64,000 bases of DNA from Porphyra umbilicalis (lineage: Eukaryota > Rhodophyta > Bangiophyceae > Bangiales > Bangiaceae): assembly GCA_002049455.2 (NCBI GenBank), contig KV919038.1, forward strand, positions 1-64,000, in the 5' to 3' direction. Of the stretch, positions 54,987 to 64,000 are shown one piece after another. The notes under the pieces were generated by a model. The model was not told the DNA's origin, did no database searches, and was given only the letters and a program-made list of their open reading frames with translations. The stretch's first letter is position 1. Each line of letters opens with the position of its first letter. The translations under genes and the position numbers were made by a program.

Positions 54987-55392
54987 TCACCCTACGGTCC
55001 CGCCCCCCCCCCCGCCGTCGCCCCCGCCACCAGCGCACCCCTGCACGACGGCCGCGGCCAGCAGCGCGCCGAGGGCGACGGGCGCCCCCCCCCCCCCCCC
55101 CGACCGTCTGCCTCCCTCAGCAGCTGCTCCACGGTTTTACCGCGCCCGTCATAGACGAGCTCCCCGACGAGTGCCTCCACGGCGGACCCCCCCGCCGACG
55201 GGGCGGTGACGAGGAGGACGCGGCGGCCACGGGCGGGGGGGGGGGGGGTGGGGGGGGCCATGCGCGGCGCGTGGCGGGCGGCGCGGCAGGTGGGCGGGCG
55301 GCCGCGGGCGGCGGCGTCGGCGGCCGCCGCCGCCGCCGCCGCCGCCGCGCGGCGGGGGGGGGGGGCGCGAGAAAGGCGCCCGCGGCCACCAT
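54987..55392 (-). CDS. Small putative plastid membrane protein (frame changes at G/C runs)
   Basis: Not recognised. From ATG 55392 (MVAAGAFLAPPPPAARRRRR) a basic, Pro/Ala-rich N-terminus could be a plastid transit peptide. After G runs at 55235-55257 another frame reads ARGRRVLLVTAPSAGGSAV and EALVGELVYDGRGKTVEQLL, a well-balanced segment that looks like real protein. After a further run (about 55087-55101) a third frame gives APVALGALLAAAVVQGCAGG, a possible single membrane helix. A stop at 54987-54989 or 54992-54994 ends it, depending on frame. Alternatively ATG 55261 starts a shorter protein. The real extent depends on homopolymer lengths. It lies tail to tail with VPS29, about 160 bp away. 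Confidence 0.4.
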
Positions 55393-56180
55393 CACCGGGC
55401 AGCGGGGGGACCGACCGCCGGCGGCCGTGCCCGCGCGTGGGGTGGGGGGATGCAAGGCAGCGGTGACGGGGGGGGGCGGGGGGGGGGGGGGTGGGGGCGT
55501 TTGCTGAGGGTGGACAGGGGCGGGCGGCGCGCGCGGCGGCGGCGGGGGTCGGCCGCGCGCGCGGCGGCGGCAGACGCGGCGGCTGTGAGGGCGGCGGCTA
55601 CGTCAACGTCAGGACCGGGCCGCGTCGGCGCGGGCCACTTGATCCCGCGCCGCGCCGCGCGCGTCGACCGGGGGGCCGCCCCCGCCGCCACGCGCGCGGA
55701 CACGCGGCCCGCGCCGCGGGGGAGGCGACGCCGTCGGCGCGGGGTGCGCGTGGCGCCACGTTTGGTGGTCGGCGCCGACGGCGGGGCGGGCCGGGGTGGC
55801 CCGCCCTCCGCGCACGGGCGCGGCACTGTTTGGACGTTGACCTTTGAGGAAACCGCGGCGCGCCCCCCGCCCGCACGGCGGCGGGGGCGCGCCCGCGCAG
55901 ACCGCGGTCGCACCGCCCCTGCCCTCGGTTCGTGGGGCGAGCCCCACGCCGCCTCCCCCCACTGCCGTCGGCGCGGCCGTCTCGGAGCGCTCCGCTGGCG
56001 GGGGGCCCGCCGGCGGCAAACCAGGGACAATGGGGCCAAAGAGTGGTGCACCACATGGACAATACACGCGCGAGCGGAAAGGACACGGGGACGCGGGCGC
56101 GCCCGACTGCGGGCCGACCACGTGTGCCTCCCCCCTCCCCCCCCCCACCTTTGCCACCGCCACCACCCCCGCCGCCCGCC
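55393..56180. other. Intergenic between minus-strand genes
   Basis: GC-rich with many G runs; overlapping Arg/Ala/Pro frames on both strands. Should contain the 3' UTR of the choice-of-anchor I gene and the promoter of the small plastid-like gene. No gene was recognised. Confidence 0.4.
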
Positions 56181-59100
56181 TCACTCCACCTTGAGCGCAT
56201 ACGCGGACACGGTGTTGGAGACGGCGCCCGCCACAAACAGCTTCCCGCCCGCCACGTCGACGGCGAGCCCCTCGGGGTCGAGGTCCCCCTGCGTGCCCGC
56301 CGCAAACACCTCGGTCGCGGGCACGTCCGTCGGGTGGTTTTTGGCGGCCGCCACAAACGCCGTTGCGGCCGGCTCGGTCACGTCCCACACCGTCAAGACG
56401 GAGGTGCGCTCGAGGCCGACGACCGCGTAGACGCGGCCGTTGGGCGCCGCGTAGATGGCGACCGACTCGGGTTCGGCGCCCTTGTCGTCGGAGCGGACGT
56501 CAAAGAGGTCCTCCTGCGACGCCGCTTCCAGGCGCTCCCGGTCGTCAAAGGAGACGCCCTGCGAGTTGAAAATGTAGGCAAAGTCCCGCTCGAGCACCCG
56601 CGCCATCAGCTCCCCAGAGTTGTACACCACCGCCCCCGTGCGGGCCGACATGATGGACAGGGAGCGGCCGCCATACGCGTACAGCGCGGTTTGGGTGTTG
56701 GTCCCCGCATCGTAGCCGTCCGTCGAGGTAACTTTGAGGCGCCCGAGGAGGCCCTGGTCCGATACGAGCGCTCTCAGCTCGGAGGGCAGTTTGCGGTCAA
56801 AGCGGTCCGTGACGAGGTCGCCCGCCCGAATCTCCTCGCCGTCCTTGGCGTCCCCCTCGTTGGCCATGACCAGGTACACCTCCCCGTCGACGGGGGAGGT
56901 GTAGGCGGCCATCCCGTCGGGTTGGGGCATCCCAAACAGCCGCGGGTAGGGGCGAATGTTGATCTTTCCGTCCTTGTCCGACGCGTCCAAGCCGTTGCCG
57001 GCAAGCGACCGGTCCATGTAGCCAAGCGACTTGACTTCAGCCACGACGCCCTCCGCGAGGTCGACGACCGCCAGCGCATTGTTTTCTTGCAACACCACAT
57101 ACGCCGTGTTGCCGACAATGGCCACGTACTCGGGCTCAAAGTCGACCGACGGGGTGTCTGACTCGACGAGGCGGACGCCCTTGGCGCGGAGCTCCGCCGC
57201 CTTGCCGTCAAAGGCGTCAAAGCCGGCGTTGACGACCCCCCCCGTGGCGGTATTGTGGATAAACACCGAGCCCGGCACGGTCGCGCCTTCGCCCTCACAC
57301 GCGGCGACGACGTACGTGCAGTCGGCCGAAAAGGTTACAAAGTCCGGGAGGAAGCACGCCCCCTCAAACGTGCGCGTGACGGTCAAGCCCTTGACGGCGC
57401 CGGCGTCGTCCTTGGTCGGCGCGAGCAGCACGACGCGGCCCTTGGCGCCGTCCGCCGCGGCCGCGAGCGACACCGCCACCGACCCGTCGACGCCACACAC
57501 CGCCGTGCTCGTCGGCTCAAACGTGCCAAACTCGACCGACGCGAGGAAGGACGGCGGCACCGACCTCGCCGTGTACACGTCCACCGCGTCAATCAACCCG
57601 TTGGCGCCGTAGAGGGTGCCGGTGGTGGGGTCAAACGACACCTGCTCGGCGGCGCCGCCGTCCGGCTTGCTGGACCGGCGGTACGTGCCGAGGTTGACGA
57701 GGTCGACGGCGGGCGAGCCGTCGACGGTCGCCGCCGACACGGTCGGCGGGGCGGGCAACGTCGGCTCGTCGCACACGGTCGCGCCCGACAGGCTGCGGCC
57801 GAGGTGCACCTGCACGAGCGCCGACGGGCCGGCGCGTGCCAACCCAAAGTCATTGTCATTGGCGAGGAGCACGGTCGCGCCATTGAGCACGACGAGGCCC
57901 TCCTGCTTGGCCGCGAACGCCCACGCGTCGGTGCCGCCGGCGGTGCGCGCGGAGTCCCAAACGAGCACCTTGCGCAGCGGCGTGACGCCGACCGACGTCA
58001 GGGAGCGAGCGCCGTTGGTGTCCCGCTCCAACGCCGTGTCGTTGCCCCCATATTGGGTGCCGTCGAGCCGCGTTGTCGCCGCCGTAATGTCGACGCGGAA
58101 GAGCTTGACCTGCGCCGCCGCGCGCTCGAGGACGAGGAACCCCCCGTCGGCGAGCCCCGCCGCCGCCGAGTACTTTAGGTCCGCCGCCCGATTCGGCGCC
58201 ACCGTGTAGGCCGCCGGCGGGCTGCCCTCAATGGCAAACATGCCGTCGTACACGAGGCGCGCCGCGTCGCGCGCGTCGACGTGGATGGCCATCCGCACCA
58301 CGCGGATGACGACATTGTCGACGAGGCCCGCGTCGGCCGTCGAGCCGAGGGGGCTCTGCACCACCGCCAGCAGGGACCGCCCGTCAGCGGCGACGGCGAG
58401 CGCCTCGAGGCCCCGGTTTTTGCGCCGGTGGAGGAGCACATCCGGCAGCGCCCCAATGACCGGGTAGGGCGCCGCCGACAGCTCCGCCGCGAGGCGGGCG
58501 GGCACGTACCGCGCGAGGATGCGGCCGGTGAGGCCATGCACGAGCACCACCGACGGCGCGTACTCTTCGACGAGCACCAGCAGGTCCGTGCCGGGGATGG
58601 GCGCCACGTCCTCCGTGTCGAGGCCCCCCACGTCGTACGCGAGGGGCTCCCCGCCACACCCCGCCGCGTAGGGCGTGTCGTCGCGCGCCGTGTTGGGCAA
58701 CCCCGTCACGGGCGTGCCGTCTGTGCCCGCCAGCGGCACGGAGCGGACCACGTCGACGGCCCCCCCCCCCGGGGTCAGCGTAAAGTAGACGAGCGTCGGC
58801 GCAAAGGCGGGGACGGGAAAGCCCTTGCCCGTCTTGCCGGCGGCAGCCGGGTAGGCGCGCCCCCCGTCCAGCGCCGCCAGCTGCCCACAATTCTGGTTGG
58901 GCCCCTGGTCCGTCACGCCGACAAACAGCCCCGGCGCGACGGCGGCGAGGCCCGACCCCACCGCCGGCCGGTCAAAGCAGACGGCGCCGTCGTCGCGGCG
59001 CTCGTCACAGGCGCCACGCAGCGCCGCCGCGTCGGCATTGTCGGCGAGGAGCGGGTTGAGGGCGTCGAGTGGCGTGGCGGGCAGCGTCCAGTTCGTGACG

Positions 59101-59269
59101 ACGCGCGCCACGCAGTCGCCCGTGTGGGCGGTGGGGGGGGGGGGGTTAGGGGAACCCCGGGCGGGAGCGCCCCCGCCGCCGAGCAGGGGGTGGCCGGCGC
59201 GGCCGCGGCGGCGGATGCCAGCGCGGCGGCGGCGGCCAGCACCGCCGACACGACGCGCGCGGGCGCCAT
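56181..59269 (-). CDS. Secreted phytase-like / choice-of-anchor I protein
   Basis: Large extracellular beta-propeller protein, about 1030 residues. ATG 59269 starts a signal peptide, MAPARVVSAVLAAAAALASA, ending in a Pro-rich stretch; a 13-G run (59133-59145) then changes frame to AHTGDCVARVVTNWTLPATP and the frame stays open to the stop at 56181. The first half (to about 57800) resembles the esterase-like domain of phytase: LFVGVTDQGPNQNC, GLDTEDVAPIPGTDLLVLVE, NRGLEALAVAADGRSLLAVV and ALVQVHLGRSLSGAT. The second half is the choice-of-anchor I domain: DFEPEYVAIVGNTAYVVLQE, DKDGKINIRPYPRLFGMPQP, YLVMANEGDAKDGEEIRAGD, GRSLSIMSARTGAVVYNSGE and GDLDPEGLAVDVAGGKLFVA. Several acidic loops suggest calcium binding. 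Phosphate-monoester or phytate hydrolysis is possible, but the catalytic mechanism of these families is not settled. No membrane anchor was seen at the C-terminus. Confidence 0.85.
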
Positions 59270-61607
59270 GGTGGGGCAGTCAGCGGGTGGGACGGGGGGG
59301 GTGGGCGGGAGGGAGGGCGAGGGGGGGGAGGGCGGACGCTGCCCAGTGCCGACGGATGCGCCGGCTCAATGGGGTGGACAGCGCGAAGCGCGACGGCGTC
59401 ACTGGCCAGGGGCGGCCTCAAAGGGACCGCCGTGGCGCGTCGCCCACCCCCGCGCCACCGCCGACCGCCGCGTCTGCCGCTCGCCACGCCCGCAGCCATC
59501 GCCCCGAGGCGAGAGGGGGCGGGGGTCGACCCCCCCCACGCCCCGCCCAAGAGCCCCCCGCCCCAGTCACCCCTACAGCGGGGGGGATCCCCCGGCACCG
59601 CGGTGCCCCGCGGCGGCCGCCCGCGCTCGCAACGTCGCTGCTGCCGTGGCCGGGCGGGCGCCGCGCATCGTCTGTCGCATGGCAGCGGCGGGCGAGCGGG
59701 GATCCACCACAGCCGACAGCACTGGATTTGACATGGACGGAACCTTTGGTGACGTCTCGTGACGCGCGGTCGACGGAGTGGCGTCCATGGATCAAGCAGA
59801 GCGCATAAAGCTGGTTCCCCCCCGCCACACACGGGCGATCTGGGTCGGCATAGCCGCTCGTGCCTGGGCGCAACTGTACAGTGTGGAAATATTCGTTTTA
59901 AAACGGGATCTTGGGCACGCAGAGGAATCAACGGACCGAGATTCCCCACAGTTTCGCATGGGGCAAAGGACGCCCACGAATCGCCCCGTTCGGGACCCCA
60001 CCCCCCGTCGAGCGCCGTGGATGGCGCCCGGGATCCGCAGCGCGTTGACGCCGGGTGTGGTGCGTCGACGACGGGCGGTGGGGGCTCTGTAAATACACGC
60101 AGCGGTGCGGGTCACCCCCCGGACCGCCGCACCGCCCGGGCAGGCGCCGCGAGTCCGCCGCGAGGGGTCGCCCATTGCGTGCTGGTCTGTGTGGCGCCCC
60201 GCGCGGGACGCGGGCCGCCCCCGCACCGACGCCGCGGCTACCGTCCACGCACAGCGAGGCGCTGCCGATGGTCGGCAAGTGGCGCGCTGCTGGGCCGGCG
60301 ACTGTCATGCCAACGAGGCCACGGCGGGCTTGCCGTCGATGTCGGACAACACGGACACCCCGCTGTGAAGGGTGACCCATTTTTAGTGATGGGCGGCAGG
60401 CGCACCGTGGTGAGCGCGGCGTGAAGGCAGCGTCGAGTCGGGGGGACGGGGAGGGGGCTTGGGAGGGGGGATGGCCTGCGCGCAAGCCGCATGCGGCGGG
60501 AGGATCGACGCCCGCGTCCGAAAGGGAGACCAGCATCCCGACGGTGGCCGCGAGGTGGCCGCACCGCCACCAAACTGCGTCGCTTGACGGGGAGCGCCAA
60601 GGTCGGCGGCGGAGCCGCGGCGGCAGTGCCGACAGCTTCGCGGCGCTGCCACGACGACAGGGGGCGCACGGCGCCGCCACCGCCCCAGTGCCGCCGGCAG
60701 GCGGCGGAGGCCGCAACAGCAGCGCGTGGGGCCGACGCCACGACCGAGCGTGACCACCCAGTGGTGGGAGAACCACAGGGCGGCGACGAGCTGATCGTGC
60801 AGCGTCGCTGCTCGGGCGGGCGAGGAGGGTGTGGGCGCGCACGCCGAGGTTGGGGACGCACTGGCGGTCGGGGAACACCTGTCGAAGCAGGGAGGGGGAG
60901 GGGGGGTTGGCCGTCACAAGGGGCGCCAAACGAGGGAGACACGCCCGAGCCACGAGCAGCGGGACACGCCCCGCGTGCCCACCGCCGGTCGTCCGCACCG
61001 TGCGCGCATCCAGCCTGCCAAAAAAAAACAGCGTTGCAACCTGCCTGCCCACCGGGGCCGCCCGAGTACCCACACCGGTGCGAGCGGCGCGGTGCCCCCC
61101 CCCCCCCGCCCCCCTCCTGGCGGCCGCCGCGGTAGGCCTGGCCGACGCCCACGCCCGACCGTCCCCCGCCGCTGCGGCCGTGACCCCCCCCGTCGGCGCA
61201 GCGGACCGCCCCACGGCCGCGCGCCCGCAGGCGCACGGGCCACCGCCAGCGGGGTCCGCGGCGGCGGCGCGCGCCGCCGGCGGGCGCCGCCCCCGCCGCC
61301 GACGCGCCGCACCGCCGACACGGACCGCGGCGGGCGCGTGGCGGGCCCGTCTGGGGGGCGACGGACGCCCCTGGCGGCACCGCCGGCGGCGCCGACGACC
61401 GCCGCGCCGGCCGCGGCGAGGAGGGCGGGGGAGGCGCGCGGTGCGCGCCCCCGACCACCCACCGTGCGTCGCGGCAGTGCGTTGCTGTCGGTCTTGCGGG
61501 CGCCCGCCACCCCCGATGCGCGCCGGCAGGGGTGGCCGTGGGTGCCCCTTACCCCTCCCCCCCGCTCAAGCCCCCCTCTCCACATCCCCCCCCCCCCCCC
61601 CCCCCCC
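59270..61607. other. Intergenic, no supported gene
   Basis: Between the choice-of-anchor I start and the nicastrin stop. GC is lower around 59760-59960 and high elsewhere. Contains a 22-C run (61586-61607) directly beyond the probable nicastrin stop. Long frames on both strands are Arg/Pro/Gly-rich and unrecognised. Confidence 0.4.
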
Positions 61608-64000
61608 TCAATCCGACCGCAGGCGCGCGGGCGCGTCCCACATCCCCCCCCCCCCTGCCCGCGCAACGCGCGCTGCTCGACCAGCCCCGCCACCCACAGC
61701 CCGTAGCTCACGACAGCCGCGACGAGTAGAGACACAAACAGGACGCCCAAGCCGGCAAACAGCACCCCACTCTGCAGCGACCCCGCATCCTCCGCCGCCC
61801 CACACACCAAAAACCCCGCCGTGGACGTCAGCGCCCACGCGGCGGCGCCGTCGGCCCCCTCCGCGGACACCTCATAGCGGACGGCACCGCCGTCCGCGCC
61901 GCCCCCCGACCGCCGCCGCCCCGTGCGCGTCGGCTGAATGCCGACCCCGTACGCCGCGTGCAGGTGCACGGCGGCGGCGACGCACGCGCCGCGCGTGCAC
62001 ACCCGCCCGTCGGCGCACGCAGCGTCGCCGTCGGGGGGCGCGTCGTCCTCCCCGTGGTCGCCACCGGCGCGGTAACACGCCCCGCCGCCCGCACGCCCCG
62101 CCGGCAGGGCGGTGTGGTGGGCGAGGAAGGCGCGCGCGAGGCGGAGTTTGGCAAACGACGACGGGGAAACCGCCGGCGCCTCCTCCACGGGCGCATACGC
62201 GCCGACCCAGTTGGTCGGCATGACCGCCGGCGCGAGCGCGGCAGCCTCGCGCGCGCCGAGGTACTCGCCCGCAAGCGCGCACGCCGACCACGGGAGCGTC
62301 CAACACCGCAGCAGCGCGTCAATGGTGCTCGCGTTGACCGCCGCCGCCGCGGCGGCGGCGGCCTCCACCGTCGACGCGTTGAGGTTGTGGCGCAGCGCCG
62401 CCACGTCGTCGGCCGACGCCGGGTACGGCACGAGGTCCCCAAAGGCGGGCTCCCCCCCCGGCGCGTCGTCGCCGAGCGACAGCGCCACGAGCGTCCGCAC
62501 GAGCCCCCGCGCGGCGAGCGCAACGGCTTCGACGAGGTCCTCCGTGTCGGCCGGCAGCACGTCCTGCTGCGCGTGGTAGCGGGTGGAGCGAAAGGCGGCG
62601 CCAAAGTCGGTGAGGGACACGACTTGGGGTCCGCCGAGCGGCCGGCCGCCCGCGTAGGTGGCGTCGGGCGTCGCGTTGGCCCACGCCGCCCACGACTGGG
62701 CGGTGACGGGGGGAAAGTCGGGCCAGGCCCCATCCCCGCGCGACGCGAGCGGCCACGTGCGGTCGGGGTCTGCCGGCGTCGGCGTCGGCGGCGGCGTCGG
62801 CGCGCCCGGCGGCAGCGGCGGCAGCGGCGCGACCGCTTCGTCGGCAAACGCGGCGAGGAGGCGCTGCCGCAGGCGCTCCGACGCGGGGCCGACGTGCACG
62901 TAGAGGGGGGACTCTTCAAAGTCTGCCGACGACACGACGCCGGCGGTGGGGCTGCCGCCCCGCGCGCCGGGCAGCCGCCGCGAGGTGCCGACGGGCCCCA
63001 CGTCGAGGACGTGCGTGAAGCGGTCTTCCACCGTCGTTGGGGGGGGGGGCGGCGGCGGCGCGCCCGGCGGCGCCGGCGACGGCGCGTCGTCGGGGGGCGG
63101 GGGGGGCGCCTCGCGGAGGCGGCGGAACGCTTCAAAGGCGCGGGAAAACATGGGCGGCTGCTCGCACCCAACGTCCCCCCGCTCGACGGCGCGCGCGTCG
63201 GGGGCGGGCCCCTCCGCGTCGTCGGCACAGGAAAAGGACGCCAAGTCGCCGCGGAAGCGCCCCGAGCCCGCAAACCCCGCGTGCTCCCCCGCAAACGCAA
63301 AAAAGACGGGGAGGCGGACGAGGCGCGCCGGCGAGCCGCCCGCCGCCCACCCCCCGTGCCACGACCCAAACGCCTGCGCGACGGCGAGGAGGGTGACGAG
63401 GGCGGAAATTTCAGTCGTTGCCCCCACGCCCGCCGCCTGCACGAGCGCGCGGCTGTCGGCCGGCGCCGTGACGGCAATGTAGTCGCCGACGGCGCCCGGG
63501 GTGACGGCAGCGTCGGAGAAGGTCGGGTCGAGGCGCCCCCCCGCCACGGCCCACACGCTGTGCCCGCCGACGGGCGCGCACGAGCCCCGCGGGCCGGCGA
63601 GGCACGTCGACACGTTGGCGGCGGGGCCGCACGGCGGCGCCCCGCCGCCCACGCGCGTCGTAATGACAAAGCGGGGAAAGGTGGTTTCGGGGGTGACGAC
63701 CTGCACGGGCGACGGCGCGGGCGTTGCCGTCGGCGACGGGGTGGCGGTGGGGGACGGCGTCGGCGACGGCGACGGCGTCGGCGTCGGCGTCGGCGTCGGC
63801 GACCCGTCGCCCGGCAGCGGCGTCGGCGGCGGCACGTCGGTCGGCGACGGTGACGGTGAGGGCGACGGCGACGGCGACGGCGTTTGCGGCGGCGGCGCCA
63901 CGGCCGACGGCGTCGCGTCGGGCGGCGGCGTTGCAAAGCGGCTGCTCCGCCGCCGCACCGCCGCCGCGTCTTGGGGCGGCAGCACAAAGACGGCCCACGG
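61608..64000 (-). CDS. NCSTN: Nicastrin (gamma-secretase subunit), 5' end beyond the window
   Basis: Nicastrin is the large type I membrane glycoprotein of gamma-secretase, gating substrates to presenilin. The minus-strand frame is open to the window edge, so the N-terminus is missing. Visible in order: a Pro/Ser/Thr repeat stem ([17 protein letters not shown]; 63720-63890), an aminopeptidase-like domain with [56 protein letters not shown] (counterpart of the conserved GE...GS.R site) and [16 protein letters not shown], then [20 protein letters not shown] and [21 protein letters not shown] Cys-containing region and one membrane helix, [20 protein letters not shown] (about 61710-61790), follow. 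After a 12-C run (61644-61655) the probable end is [12 protein letters not shown], stop at 61608; without a shift the frame runs on as Gly/Arg. The Ser/Pro repeat stem is unusual for nicastrin. Confidence 0.75.

Noticed and set aside
58281-59808. Plus-strand frames opposite the choice-of-anchor I gene
   Set aside because: Arg/Gly-rich complements of a well-conserved minus-strand protein.
1-64000. CRISPR array, bacterial operons, prophage or rRNA
   Set aside because: No regularly spaced repeats with unique spacers, no ribosome-binding-site organisation and no rRNA-like sequence; the content is eukaryotic.

Overview
This is nuclear DNA from a photosynthetic eukaryote with a very GC-rich genome. 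Spliceosomal introns, Kozak-type starts (CACCATGG, GCCACCATG), a coatomer subunit, a retromer subunit, a nicastrin and a Polycomb-type methyltransferase show it is eukaryotic. A protein joining DUF2499 (Ycf49-like) and DUF3593, both otherwise known from cyanobacteria and plastids, points to a plastid. Extreme GC content, few and short introns, long C/G homopolymers and several secreted or sulfation-type proteins suggest a bangiophyte red alga of the Porphyra/Pyropia kind. That identification is inference, not proof.

Layout. 0.6-1.8 kb: an aldo-keto reductase with one intron (minus). 2.6-4.9 kb: a CCG-rich satellite with a 294-bp higher-order period. 4.9-7.75 kb: an Enhancer-of-zeste-like PRC2 methyltransferase (plus) that can be traced from its N-terminal region to the SET domain but appears broken. 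7.75-26.8 kb: a transposon-rich, gene-poor stretch with a hAT transposase remnant, a decayed DNA transposon whose predicted catalytic Glu is now a stop, and a nearly complete two-gene PIF/Harbinger element (Myb-like protein plus DDE transposase). 27.5-29.8 kb: a helix-hairpin-helix/EEP nuclease. 30.4-34.5 kb: coatomer alpha (COPA). 35.1-36.9 kb: an ankyrin-repeat protein. 38.5-64 kb: a gene-dense part holding an FkbM-type methyltransferase, a RecQ helicase, a secreted choice-of-anchor A protein, a J-domain protein with a signal peptide, the Ycf49-like plastid protein, a Golgi-type sulfotransferase, VPS29 in seven coding exons, a small putative plastid membrane protein, a large secreted phytase-like/choice-of-anchor I protein and, running off the right edge, nicastrin.

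How the genes relate. COPA, VPS29, nicastrin, the sulfotransferase and the secreted proteins all belong to the secretory/endomembrane system and cell surface. There is no operon-like logic, and gene strands are mixed. Transposons and satellite DNA are concentrated in the left 40% and housekeeping genes in the right 60%.

A technical pattern runs through the window: in at least eight genes the reading frame changes exactly at a run of 7-18 C or G. These are either assembly errors in homopolymers or real length variation. CDS limits given for those genes therefore span frame changes and must not be translated blindly. Donor sites of the introns I could place by protein homology are mostly GTACG(T), which helped to place further introns.
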